Position numbers and translations under genes: made by a program. The notes under the pieces were generated by a model that did not search any database, was not told the DNA's origin, and saw nothing but the letters and a program-made list of their open reading frames with translations. A DNA stretch of 64,000 nt, from contig JAEZZQ010000021.1 of NCBI GenBank assembly GCA_023442465.1, positions 124,001 to 188,000 on the forward strand, given 5' to 3'. This DNA comes from Bacillota bacterium (GTDB lineage: Bacteria; Bacillota; Clostridia; Lachnospirales; Lachnospiraceae). Shown here piece after piece: positions 53,637-62,823 of this stretch (the stretch's first letter is position 1; every line of letters starts with the position of its first letter).

Positions 53637-54028
53637 TAAAAACGATTGCACTGTGCGGCATAGAGGAAGAACTTGCCCGCACACTGGAATGCGGCGGCGA
53701 ATACCATGTTCTGCGTTTTTTCGATGAGCCGGAACAGCGTGGGGATGTAAAGCTGGTGTATTATCTGCGGGACGGCCCGCCGGTGGCGCTTGCTGTCGTA
53801 GGCTATTCCGGAGCCGAAGGACTTGCCGCCTGTGATTATCTGCGGGCACAGAACCGTGCGCTGCAAATCCTGTGGCTGTGCGACCGGTGGGAATTTGAAC
53901 CGGAAGCAAAACGGCTTGGCGTAAGCTTTTACGGCAATGGTTCGCCAGACCTTGCGTGCATTGCCGAGGGGCTGCTCCGTGCCGATCCCCCGACGGATGC
54001 CGGAACGGCTGCTTATCGGGGCGGATAA
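53633..54028 (+). CDS. Stand-alone receiver-like protein 2 (fully degenerate)
   Basis: Also 131 residues, this protein shows the same strand pattern: MIKTIALCGIEEELARTLEC, VALAVVGYSGAEGLAACDYL, then LQILWLCDRWEFEPEAKRLG. The Asp of the phospho-acceptor position is Gly57 and no conserved Lys is present, so it cannot be phosphorylated in the usual way. It starts within the stop of the previous gene (ATGA), so the two are translated together. It lies 74 bp before the giant SLH gene. Its homology to the first protein is inferred from length, order and pattern. Confidence 0.55.
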   Translation: MIKTIALCGIEEELARTLECGGEYHVLRFFDEPEQRGDVKLVYYLRDGPPVALAVVGYSGAEGLAACDYLRAQNRALQILWLCDRWEFEPEAKRLGVSFYGNGSPDLACIAEGLLRADPPTDAGTAAYRGG

Positions 54029-54102
54029 ATAAAAGAAGATCAGAAAAGACAAATAAAAAGCCAATGCCGCTTGAAAAAGGGCACCTGGCAATGGAGGATT
54101 AT

Positions 54103-57100
54103 ATGGAAATAAAACAAATGGCAGAACATTTAAACAGTGTTTCGACCAGGAAAAAAGCAAAGCGGCTCTTGGCGCTGACTCTGGCTGTGCTGATGGCGAA
54201 TCCGCTATCCGGCTACAGCGTTGCAGCCCATGCCGGGGAACTACAAACCATCACAGCTTTTGCGGAATTGTCCGGAGAGGTTGCCAGCCAACAGCTTCCG
54301 GTGGGTGCCGAGGAATCGGATATCAACCTGCCGGATACACTGGACGTGACAATCAGTGTTTATTCAGCGGATACAGCGGAAAGCAATGCGAAAGATTCGC
54401 AGACAGAGGAAATCCCTACCGAAGAAGTGAAATCTGACGAGAGCACTTCGGAAGAACCAGCGGCTGACGAATCCCCTGCTGACGATTCTACTGTTTCTGG
54501 AAACGATGCGGAAGAACCACAAGAGGATGCAAACGCCGCAGAGGATAACACCGCTACGGATAGCGAAGCTACCGTGGTATTGGACAGCGGAGAGGTGCCT
54601 TTAGCCGTAAGCACCACCGGCTCCGCAATCAGCACAGATTTAGACGATGCGGATACCGAGCAGACAGAACCCGAAGCATTCACCTCACAAGAGCGGACGC
54701 TGACGGGCACCACATGGCAAATCAATGCGGAGCGCAGCGGTTCGGATACCTTTAATTCCGCGAGCGCTGGCGCAGTATTTTTCTATGAGCCGGTTCTGCC
54801 GGAAGGCTATACCCTCGCGGACGGCGTGAGTCTGCCACAGATTCAGGTACAGATTGAGGACAGCGGCAAGTGGGCTTTCAGCCAAAGCACGACCATAGAC
54901 GGCGCCCGAATCACCGTTAAGGCGGAAAAGGATGTTTTCCCGGAGGGAGCTGTCCTTCATGTCGAGAAAGTAACCAATGCAGAGGACAAGGAAAAAATCC
55001 AAAGTGCTGTCAGCGAAGAAGTCAAAGCGGAGGATGCCGCTAAAAACGTAACGAAACTGGTTTCCTTCGACATTACCATCACGGATGCGGAGGGCAACGA
55101 ACTTCAGCCCGATACCAGTAAGGGCGAGGTAAAGGTTTCTTTCGCACAGCTGCCTATGGTGACGGAGGATGCCACACCCACGCAGGAGCTGAAGGTCTTT
55201 CATATGGATGATTCTTTAAGCGAAGCAAAGGGTCTGGACACCACTGTAAATCAAGAGGCAGAATCTGTGGAAGCGCCCGCCGAGCATTTTTCGCTGTATA
55301 CGGTGGCACTGCTGACCGCCACGGCGGAGGACGGCGAAGCCAGCGTCACCGATTCGGAGGGTGCTGTAACCTATTATGATACCATTGAAGAAGCATTTGC
55401 TGCGGCACAGAGCATGAGCGGTAGCACGGTTACATTGCTGAAAGATGTCGCTACGGAAGATGCGGTGAATATTACTTCCGGCACCGTTATCCTTGACTTG
55501 AATGGCAAGGCATGGACAAATACTTTTTCTGTGGGTTCCGGAGTATTGCAGTTAGTCGGAAGTAGCGGCAATACAGCTTCTCTCACTGTAAAAGACAGTG
55601 CAGGCGGCGGTAGTATTACAACAACAGATTCAGGAGTATATTCTATATTCGGATACACCGATTATTCGCTGTCGCTGGAGGGGGGCAGTTATACAGGCAT
55701 TTGGGCAAGAGGAAGCGAAGTAGGGAACGTGCTTGCAGACGGCTATGCCTATAAAAATAATGAGAGCGGCGAATGGATCACCGACATGAGCGTCAACAAG
55801 ATTTCCAATGTCACCGTTCGAGCAATTCCTGTCAAAATCACCGCCCAGCCGGAGGACGCTGTTGTTGCGCCAGGTTATAGCGAGGCGCCGACGTTCGCTG
55901 TGACGGCGGAAACGGTGCCTGCGGATTCCGGCGAAGCAATTTCGTACCAGTGGTATAAGGACAGTACAGCCATTGACAGTGCAACAAGTGCAAGCTATAC
56001 GGTTGAACCTGATCTTCTAGAGGGGAATTATACTTATTACTGCGCCGTCACCTGCGATGGCTATACGGTAAATTCGGATAACGCAACGCTTTATGTTACA
56101 TCTGCCGAGGGCAATTATGAAGTGAAATCTTCCAGTGGACTGACCTTGAAGTACCCCACGCTGGAAACAGCCATCACTGCGGCAAAGAGCAAGCCTAACA
56201 GCACGGTCAAGCTGCTTGCCGAAGCGACTACGGCGAGTAAAGTAGAGGTCAGTTCCGGTACGTTTACCATTGATTTAAATGGAAAAACATGGACCAGTAC
56301 AGCAAGTGATGCCGCATTATATCTCGAAAAAGGCAGTCATGTAACACTAATGGACAGTGCCACCGGCGGCAAGCTGACCACGAGTACTGCTCAAAATACA
56401 ATTTTTGTCAAACGCGCTGATTTAACCATCAAAAGCGGCATCTATGAAAATGAGAACAGCAACTATACAAGTTATGTGCTGGTCGCATATTTCTCGGGTA
56501 CAATTACCATTCAAGGCGGTACAATTCAAACAAGCAAAAGTATCATGAATCTCGTCTATTTGCAAAGCGTGGATGTGGTGATTTCCGGCGGCACGTTCAG
56601 CGGCCCCAAAACTGCTTTTGACGCTTGTGTCAGCGTTGCTCTTTCCGGCGGGGAATATAGTTATATTAGTACAAATAACACAACCATTGTCGCCAACCTG
56701 CTGGAAAGCGGCTATGGTTTTAAGAACAAGTCGGATAATACCTGGGTGAACAATCTGGGCAGAGACAAAGATTATTATAACGACTTGGCAAACTATTCTC
56801 TAACAAAAGCTGTCACCGTCCAGCAGGTGCCTGCGCAAATCACCGCACAGCCGCAGGGCACATCCGCGACCTACGGATATACCACCGCTACCATGAGCGT
56901 CACGGCGGCCAAAACCTCCGCCGCACCGGAGGGCAGCAGTATTTCGTACCAATGGTATCGCGTAAAGAGCGGCGATGAAACCAACGACACGGCTTTGGGA
57001 ACCTCCGCCACGCAGACACTGCCAACCGGCCTTGACACAGGCACTCACAGCTTTTACTGCGTAGTCACCTGCGACGGCTATATTTTAAACAGCCAAAGCG

Positions 57101-60100
57101 CAACTTTTACGGTGGAACAGAAAGACATTTCCGCCAGTACTCTGGCATTGGATATTCCCGAAGGCGGCTATATCTATGACAAAACAGCTAAAACACCGGC
57201 TGTTACCCTTACGTTGGACGGACACACTTTAGCTTTGGGCACGGATTATATTCTTGATTACATGGATAACACCGATGCCGGCACCGCAAGCGTTACCATC
57301 ACCGGGCAAGGCAATTACACCGGAACAAAAGGCGGAACATTTAACATTAAAAAAGCCACAGCGAGTATCACTCTTGAGATAAAAGGCGCGGGAGCAGATG
57401 ACGAAATCATGTATGGAAGCGCTGTAACCTATACGGTGCATGTTACGGGTGTAGACGGAGTGGCGCTTACAGATGCTTCGATTGTAGCAGTTGACTGTAT
57501 CGATGGGGGCAATCCTGTAGGCCATGTGATGGAATATAACACGGAGAAAGGCGCATATTTCATATCGCAAGCAAATTTTAATAACAAAAGACCCGGAACC
57601 TATCCGTTTTATGCAATCGCTGTTTTTCCGGAAGGGGGCGATACTGACAATAATTATGTATTGGGCGAGGATAACGAGATATTAAGTGCGAGTATTTCAA
57701 AAGCCGTGCAAAAAGCAGATACGTCTATTGCGTTCAATTCGTCCTATACGGGAACTTATTTCTACACCGGCAGTCCTGTATCTAACCCGGCGGCAGTGGA
57801 TTTGAGCATCACAGGCGCGTCCTACAGCAATGTAACTTTTGTTTGGTATGACAGCAGCAACCAGCTGGACACGCCACCGACAGCCCCGGGCAGTTATACC
57901 CTTGCGGTAAGCATACCGGAAAATGATTATTTCAAACCAAGCTCGAATACGAAATCCGTAACCATCGGTTTTTACGATGGGACTGTTACACCGGCCTACA
58001 ACGGCAGCACCACAAAGGCGGGCTGGTATACCGGGGATGTGCAGATTTCCGCAGACGGCTATACCGTCAGCGACAGCGCGGACGGAACCTTTGCGTCATC
58101 CTATCTGTTAAGCGGAGAGGGTGAAGTCAGCAAGACGCTCTATTTCAAGCAGGATGGCACCGGCTATATCACAGACGGAAAGAGCGTTTCGGTGACCATT
58201 GATAAGACGGCTCCGGCGTTCTCCGGCGAAACCGACGGAATTACCATCAGTGACAATAACTGGAAATCATTCTTGAACACGATAACCTTTGGGCATTTCT
58301 TTAAGGAAACAAAGGATGTCAGTATTTCGGCCACGGACAGCGGCTCCGGCGTGGATAAGTATTATTACTACATCGACACCACCGGCAGCACAACGCTCAA
58401 AACCGCCGAGGAGCTGAATGATCTTTCCTTTACGGAGGGCGGAAGCTTCTCCATTTCCAGTGAGAGCAAATACGTTATCTATGCGTATGCGACAGATCAT
58501 GCAGGGAACAAAAGTGCCTATATCTGCACAGACGGAATCGTCCTTGACAAGACGGCACCAACGGTTACTTTGACGGCGCCGGGAGGTTCAACGCTTGAAG
58601 ATACATCTGCCTTAGCATATGTACGCATGAACGAAACCGGAACGATTGCTTATGTGGTAAAAACCTCTGAACAAACTGGAATTACAGCGGAAACAATTTT
58701 AAGCGCCGACGACAGGGCGACTGTGAGCGTGACACAGGGGCGGGAAAATATCGATCTTTACGCATCGCTTTACGATTTAACGGCAAATACAACCTACTAT
58801 TTTTATGCTGTGGGTACGGACAGTGCGGGAAATAACAGCGAAGTGAAAAGCATGAGCTTTACAACCACCAAGACCCAACCGATTTTCCCCAGCAATCCGA
58901 CCATCACGGGAACCTACGGTCAGCAGATAAAGGATATGACGGTATCTCAGGTGGCCAGCACCAACGGCATATCAGGAAGCTGGAGCGTATCGGGCACTGC
59001 TGTTCCTTCTGTCGGCAGTACCTATGCCTATTCGGTGGTATTTACGCCGGATAACACAGCACAGTATGCCACCATTACGAGAAATATCGTTCCGACCGTG
59101 CAGCCGAAAAGCCTGACGGCGGAAGGCGTATCCATCGGAGAGGTTTCCGGCACTTATACCTATGACGGAACCGAAAAGAAACCTGTTGTCACAGTTTCCG
59201 ACAGCGCAGCTACCATTACTGCTTCGGATTATGATTACAGCTATAGTAACAACACAAATGCCGGAACGGCAACGGTAACCATAACCGCAAAAGGCAATTA
59301 TGCCGGAACTGTAAGCCGCACATTCACCATTGCAAAAGCATCGGTTTCTGGCATTACCTTCCCGACGGCAGGCGGACTTACTTATGGACAGAAGCTGTCT
59401 GCAAGCATCCTGAACGGCGGCAGCACAGAGTACGGCACCTTTGCGTGGGCAAACGGCGATATGGTTCCGACTGTGGCAAACAGCGGATATGATGTTACCT
59501 TTGCGCCCAGCGCTGAGGCGACGGCAAATTATGAAATTTCCGCCGCAACGGATACGGTCTCCATTACGGTAAGCAAGGCAACTCCTGCTGTGACAGTGAA
59601 TGCAGTCGTTTCCGACGATGCAGGAAGCCGTAAGGCGACATTGACCGCAACCTTGACTGGTGCAGGCGATGGTGTAACCCCTACGGGCACCGTGAAGTTT
59701 GTTAACAGCACAAGCGGCAGTGAGGAAGATATTTCCGGCGCGACCGCTGTCACAATCACAGGCGGCAAGGCAACTTACACATGGACTGGGCTTGCCAGCC
59801 AGATTTACAAGATCAAGGCTGTTTACAACGGTAGCGGAAACTATAACACTGCTACCAGTACAGAGCTTAGTTTTGACACAAATAAACAGAATCAAGCGGC
59901 ACTTAGCATAGGAAGTATCGGTACAAAGACCTATGGCGATGGAGCATTTACTCTTTCTGCAACAGGCGGGAGCGGCGGCGGAGCTGTGACCTTTGAAAGC
60001 TCTGACCCGACCATTGTCAGCATTACCGGTACCGCAGCAACGATTCACAAGGCTGGTACCGTGACCATCACCGCTACCAAGGCGGCAGATAGTACCTACA

Positions 60101-62277
60101 ATGAAGCGACGGCGTCGGTATCCCTGACTGTTGGCAAGAAAACACTGACCGTCAAGGCGGACGACAAGCTGAACGTAGTGAAGGGTGCTGCAATACCAGA
60201 GCTTACCTATACCGTAACTGGTCTGGTGGACAGTGACACCTTTACCAGCCCGACTATATCCACCATAGCGACGGATACCAATACGGTGGGCGAATATGAC
60301 ATTACAATCAGTGGCGGAACCCTTGCCAATACAGACAGCTATGCAGTTACCTATACAAATGGTAAGCTGACCGTGGTCAATGCGACCTATACCGTGACTG
60401 TGACAAACGGAACCGGTAGCGGCAGCTACAGTGAGGGTCAGACCGTGACTATTACGGCAGATAGCCGAAACGGCTATACTTTCACCGGCTGGAGCAGCAG
60501 CGACGGGGTCACCTTTGCAAACAGCACAGCAAGCACAACAACCTTTATGATGCCGGATAAGGCGGTTACGGTGAAAGCAGAATACAGCAAAAACAGCAGT
60601 AGTGAGGGCGGTGGTTCCTCCGGCGGTAACACAGGAGGGGGAACGGAAGAAAGCACCAACCCGACGCTTACTCCAACGGTAGAACCGAGTACCAATCAGC
60701 CGGTAACGGCAACGGCTCCGGTCACAGCAACTGCAGGAAAGAACGGTGCGGCAAGTGCATCTATCCCGGATAAAACGATAACTGATGCCATTGCCAAAGC
60801 ACAAGCGGATGCAAAAGCACAGGGTAAGACGGCAGACGGCATCACGGTTGCCCTGGATGTAACCATGCCAAAGGGTGCGGCTTCCCTGACAGCAATCCTC
60901 ACACGCAGTTCTCTGGACAGTCTTGTGAGTGCCGGGGTCAGCAGCCTTGAAATCAATGGCTCCCTCGTAAAGGTAAGCTTTGACAAGAACGCACTGGCAG
61001 AAATCCAGAAGCAGAGCACCGGGGATATACGAATTGCCATTGCACCTAAGAAAAACCTTTCCAATGCGGCAAAAAAGATGATCGGCACAAGACCTGTGTA
61101 TGACATTACCATAGGCTATGGCAGCAATAAAACCGTATCCAGCTTCGGAAGAGGAATTGCGACGGTATCTATCCCGTATACGCTGGGTAAGAACGAAGCA
61201 GTGGGCGGTCTGTATGCGGTCTATGTAGACGCAAAGGGCAAAGCAACCCGCATTGCAGGCTCCGCCTATGATGCAGGTAGCGGCTGTGTGATCTTTACCA
61301 CCACACACTTCTCTCAGTACGGGATCGGCTACACCGATCCATCAACGAAGCTTAAGGATATAAAAACCCATTGGGCGAAGGAGTCCATCGACTACGTGGT
61401 GGGCAGAGGGCTGCTTTTTGGCACCTCCAAAACCGCATTTTCTCCAAACGCCGCCATGACGCGGGGAATGCTGGTAACCGCTCTTGGCAAACTGGCAGGA
61501 GTGGATACGAAAGCATATACCGGGAATAGTTTTACCGATGTGAAACCGAAGAATGCCGATCGTCCATACATTGAATGGGCGTACAGCAAGGGGATCATGC
61601 AGGGCACCGGAGGCGGCCAGTTTGCGCCGGATCAGGCAGTTACCCGTGAGGAAATCGCTGTGATCTTTGCAAACTATGCAAAAGCAACTGGATTTACACT
61701 GCCAATCACCCGTGAAGCGACCGCCTATGCAGACGCTGCAAACATCGGCAGTGCATACAAAGATGCTGTAAAAGCCATGCAGCAGGCAGGAATCATGATG
61801 GGCGGCAGTGACAATAAGTTCAATCCGAAAGGAAATGCCACCCGCGCGGAGGTATCCGCTATGCTGAGCCGTTACATCAAGCTCACCATCGATCCTGACA
61901 CGGCACAGGGCTGGGCATTGAACGATGCCGGACAGTATCTGTACTACAAAGATGGCAAGGCCCTTACCGGCACCCAGACCATCGATGGAGTGAAGTATTT
62001 CTTTGAAACAAACGGAATCCTGAAAACCGGCTGGGTCAAGGACGGCGACAACTGGCGTTATTATTCTGGAAAGACAATGTTAGTTGGCTGGAGGGATCTT
62101 GATTCGAACGGTAACAATAAGACCTATTACTTTACCAAGGACGGTCTGATGGTATCCGGCAAGTGGCTTGAGATTGACGGTAAATGGTATTACTTTTACA
62201 CCGATGGTTCTCTTGCCAGAAGCACCAAAATCGACGGCTATGAAGTCGATAAAAACGGCGTAAGAAAAGATAAATAA
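54103..62277 (+). CDS. Giant SLH-domain surface protein, unit B (2724 residues)
   Basis: The ATG at 54103 has GGAGG five bases upstream; earlier ATGs in the frame lack one. A long signal peptide (hydrophobic RLLALTLAVLMANPLSGYS) is followed by an acidic Glu/Asp/Ser-rich stretch (about 80-180), a domain with GYTLADGVSLPQIQVQI, beta-helix-like segments, two Ig-like domains (both with ISYQWY and TCDGY), Ig/MBG-type repeats with TKTYGDGAFTLSATGG, and an InlB-B-like repeat (about 2095). Three SLH domains (about 2414-2596) and choline-binding-like repeats (KWLEIDGKWYYFYTDGSLAR, to the end) would anchor it to the wall. Adhesion is inferred. Confidence 0.9.
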   Translation: MEIKQMAEHLNSVSTRKKAKRLLALTLAVLMANPLSGYSVAAHAGELQTITAFAELSGEVASQQLPVGAEESDINLPDTLDVTISVYSADTAESNAKDSQTEEIPTEEVKSDESTSEEPAADESPADDSTVSGNDAEEPQEDANAAEDNTATDSEATVVLDSGEVPLAVSTTGSAISTDLDDADTEQTEPEAFTSQERTLTGTTWQINAERSGSDTFNSASAGAVFFYEPVLPEGYTLADGVSLPQIQVQIEDSGKWAFSQSTTIDGARITVKAEKDVFPEGAVLHVEKVTNAEDKEKIQSAVSEEVKAEDAAKNVTKLVSFDITITDAEGNELQPDTSKGEVKVSFAQLPMVTEDATPTQELKVFHMDDSLSEAKGLDTTVNQEAESVEAPAEHFSLYTVALLTATAEDGEASVTDSEGAVTYYDTIEEAFAAAQSMSGSTVTLLKDVATEDAVNITSGTVILDLNGKAWTNTFSVGSGVLQLVGSSGNTASLTVKDSAGGGSITTTDSGVYSIFGYTDYSLSLEGGSYTGIWARGSEVGNVLADGYAYKNNESGEWITDMSVNKISNVTVRAIPVKITAQPEDAVVAPGYSEAPTFAVTAETVPADSGEAISYQWYKDSTAIDSATSASYTVEPDLLEGNYTYYCAVTCDGYTVNSDNATLYVTSAEGNYEVKSSSGLTLKYPTLETAITAAKSKPNSTVKLLAEATTASKVEVSSGTFTIDLNGKTWTSTASDAALYLEKGSHVTLMDSATGGKLTTSTAQNTIFVKRADLTIKSGIYENENSNYTSYVLVAYFSGTITIQGGTIQTSKSIMNLVYLQSVDVVISGGTFSGPKTAFDACVSVALSGGEYSYISTNNTTIVANLLESGYGFKNKSDNTWVNNLGRDKDYYNDLANYSLTKAVTVQQVPAQITAQPQGTSATYGYTTATMSVTAAKTSAAPEGSSISYQWYRVKSGDETNDTALGTSATQTLPTGLDTGTHSFYCVVTCDGYILNSQSATFTVEQKDISASTLALDIPEGGYIYDKTAKTPAVTLTLDGHTLALGTDYILDYMDNTDAGTASVTITGQGNYTGTKGGTFNIKKATASITLEIKGAGADDEIMYGSAVTYTVHVTGVDGVALTDASIVAVDCIDGGNPVGHVMEYNTEKGAYFISQANFNNKRPGTYPFYAIAVFPEGGDTDNNYVLGEDNEILSASISKAVQKADTSIAFNSSYTGTYFYTGSPVSNPAAVDLSITGASYSNVTFVWYDSSNQLDTPPTAPGSYTLAVSIPENDYFKPSSNTKSVTIGFYDGTVTPAYNGSTTKAGWYTGDVQISADGYTVSDSADGTFASSYLLSGEGEVSKTLYFKQDGTGYITDGKSVSVTIDKTAPAFSGETDGITISDNNWKSFLNTITFGHFFKETKDVSISATDSGSGVDKYYYYIDTTGSTTLKTAEELNDLSFTEGGSFSISSESKYVIYAYATDHAGNKSAYICTDGIVLDKTAPTVTLTAPGGSTLEDTSALAYVRMNETGTIAYVVKTSEQTGITAETILSADDRATVSVTQGRENIDLYASLYDLTANTTYYFYAVGTDSAGNNSEVKSMSFTTTKTQPIFPSNPTITGTYGQQIKDMTVSQVASTNGISGSWSVSGTAVPSVGSTYAYSVVFTPDNTAQYATITRNIVPTVQPKSLTAEGVSIGEVSGTYTYDGTEKKPVVTVSDSAATITASDYDYSYSNNTNAGTATVTITAKGNYAGTVSRTFTIAKASVSGITFPTAGGLTYGQKLSASILNGGSTEYGTFAWANGDMVPTVANSGYDVTFAPSAEATANYEISAATDTVSITVSKATPAVTVNAVVSDDAGSRKATLTATLTGAGDGVTPTGTVKFVNSTSGSEEDISGATAVTITGGKATYTWTGLASQIYKIKAVYNGSGNYNTATSTELSFDTNKQNQAALSIGSIGTKTYGDGAFTLSATGGSGGGAVTFESSDPTIVSITGTAATIHKAGTVTITATKAADSTYNEATASVSLTVGKKTLTVKADDKLNVVKGAAIPELTYTVTGLVDSDTFTSPTISTIATDTNTVGEYDITISGGTLANTDSYAVTYTNGKLTVVNATYTVTVTNGTGSGSYSEGQTVTITADSRNGYTFTGWSSSDGVTFANSTASTTTFMMPDKAVTVKAEYSKNSSSEGGGSSGGNTGGGTEESTNPTLTPTVEPSTNQPVTATAPVTATAGKNGAASASIPDKTITDAIAKAQADAKAQGKTADGITVALDVTMPKGAASLTAILTRSSLDSLVSAGVSSLEINGSLVKVSFDKNALAEIQKQSTGDIRIAIAPKKNLSNAAKKMIGTRPVYDITIGYGSNKTVSSFGRGIATVSIPYTLGKNEAVGGLYAVYVDAKGKATRIAGSAYDAGSGCVIFTTTHFSQYGIGYTDPSTKLKDIKTHWAKESIDYVVGRGLLFGTSKTAFSPNAAMTRGMLVTALGKLAGVDTKAYTGNSFTDVKPKNADRPYIEWAYSKGIMQGTGGGQFAPDQAVTREEIAVIFANYAKATGFTLPITREATAYADAANIGSAYKDAVKAMQQAGIMMGGSDNKFNPKGNATRAEVSAMLSRYIKLTIDPDTAQGWALNDAGQYLYYKDGKALTGTQTIDGVKYFFETNGILKTGWVKDGDNWRYYSGKTMLVGWRDLDSNGNNKTYYFTKDGLMVSGKWLEIDGKWYYFYTDGSLARSTKIDGYEVDKNGVRKDK

Positions 62278-62297
62278 ACGCAGATATCCAAAAAAAC

Positions 62298-62330
62298 ACA
62301 GGGAGTCGATAATTCGACTCCCTGTACTTT
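62298..62330 (+). terminator. Intrinsic terminator after the unit B SLH gene
   Basis: Arms 62298-62309 and 62314-62325 form a perfect 12-bp stem with a TAAT loop, followed by ACTTTTA. Confidence 0.85.
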
Positions 62331-62777
62331 TACGCCGTATGCAATTTACTTTCTTTAAATTGTTCCTATATTACCTTCCCTTTCACGGAAGATAGAATTT
62401 TACAGGCGGATTGGATATCGAACTCACTATTTGGGATTATCAAGTAAAGCAGTTGCCGTTGCAATTAATACATTAAGGGTAAGGCATATGGAAAAATTGA
62501 GATAATAGACAACAACACAAGAGATTTGAATGTGGGAGACTTGCAATCATTACAAAAAGAAATTGAGTCTGTAAGAAACTCTGGATTTTTAATTCCTAAC
62601 TGGATACATAGTATATATTCAGTTGAACTGCATAGACAAAAAAGAAGCCTGAATAATCGAATAGCAAGGTAAAAAGAAATTGCATTTTGGTTGAATAGAT
62701 CAAATGTAGTGTTATAGTAGGTATGAAGATAATTTGGATAATAGTTCAGATTTGCAGGATAGAGATATTTCAAAAGA
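62331..62777. other. AT-rich spacer with coding remnants at the right cargo junction
   Basis: No intact gene is seen. One rightward frame (about 62480-62671) is open for some 63 codons, reads IDNNTRDLNVGDLQSLQKEI and SGFLIPNWIHSIYSVELHRQ and ends in a stop, but it has no start or ribosome site. A shorter frame (about 62357-62444) reads ITFPFTEDRILQADWISNS. Both look like decayed gene pieces. The composition drops back to AT-rich here. Confidence 0.4.
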
Positions 62778-62804
62778 ACAGAGGCAATTATTACTTGCCT
62801 CTGT
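62778..62804. terminator. Terminator of the S1-domain gene
   Basis: ACAGAGGCAA (62778-62787) pairs perfectly with TTGCCTCTGT (62795-62804). Read leftward it follows the S1-domain gene by 19 bp and runs into TCTTTTG. Confidence 0.75.
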
Positions 62805-62823
62805 CTTGCTATTTATAAAAGAT

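Noticed and set aside
58972..61308. A 778-codon open frame antisense to the unit B SLH gene
   Set aside because: It is rich in Cys, Arg and Ser as expected from the complement of Thr/Ala/Gly-rich repeats, has no domain features and no ribosome site. The sense SLH frame explains the sequence.
62465..62773. A 102-codon leftward frame before the S1-domain gene terminator
   Set aside because: It overlaps the S1-gene terminator and coding remnants on the other strand, and has no ribosome site or domain.
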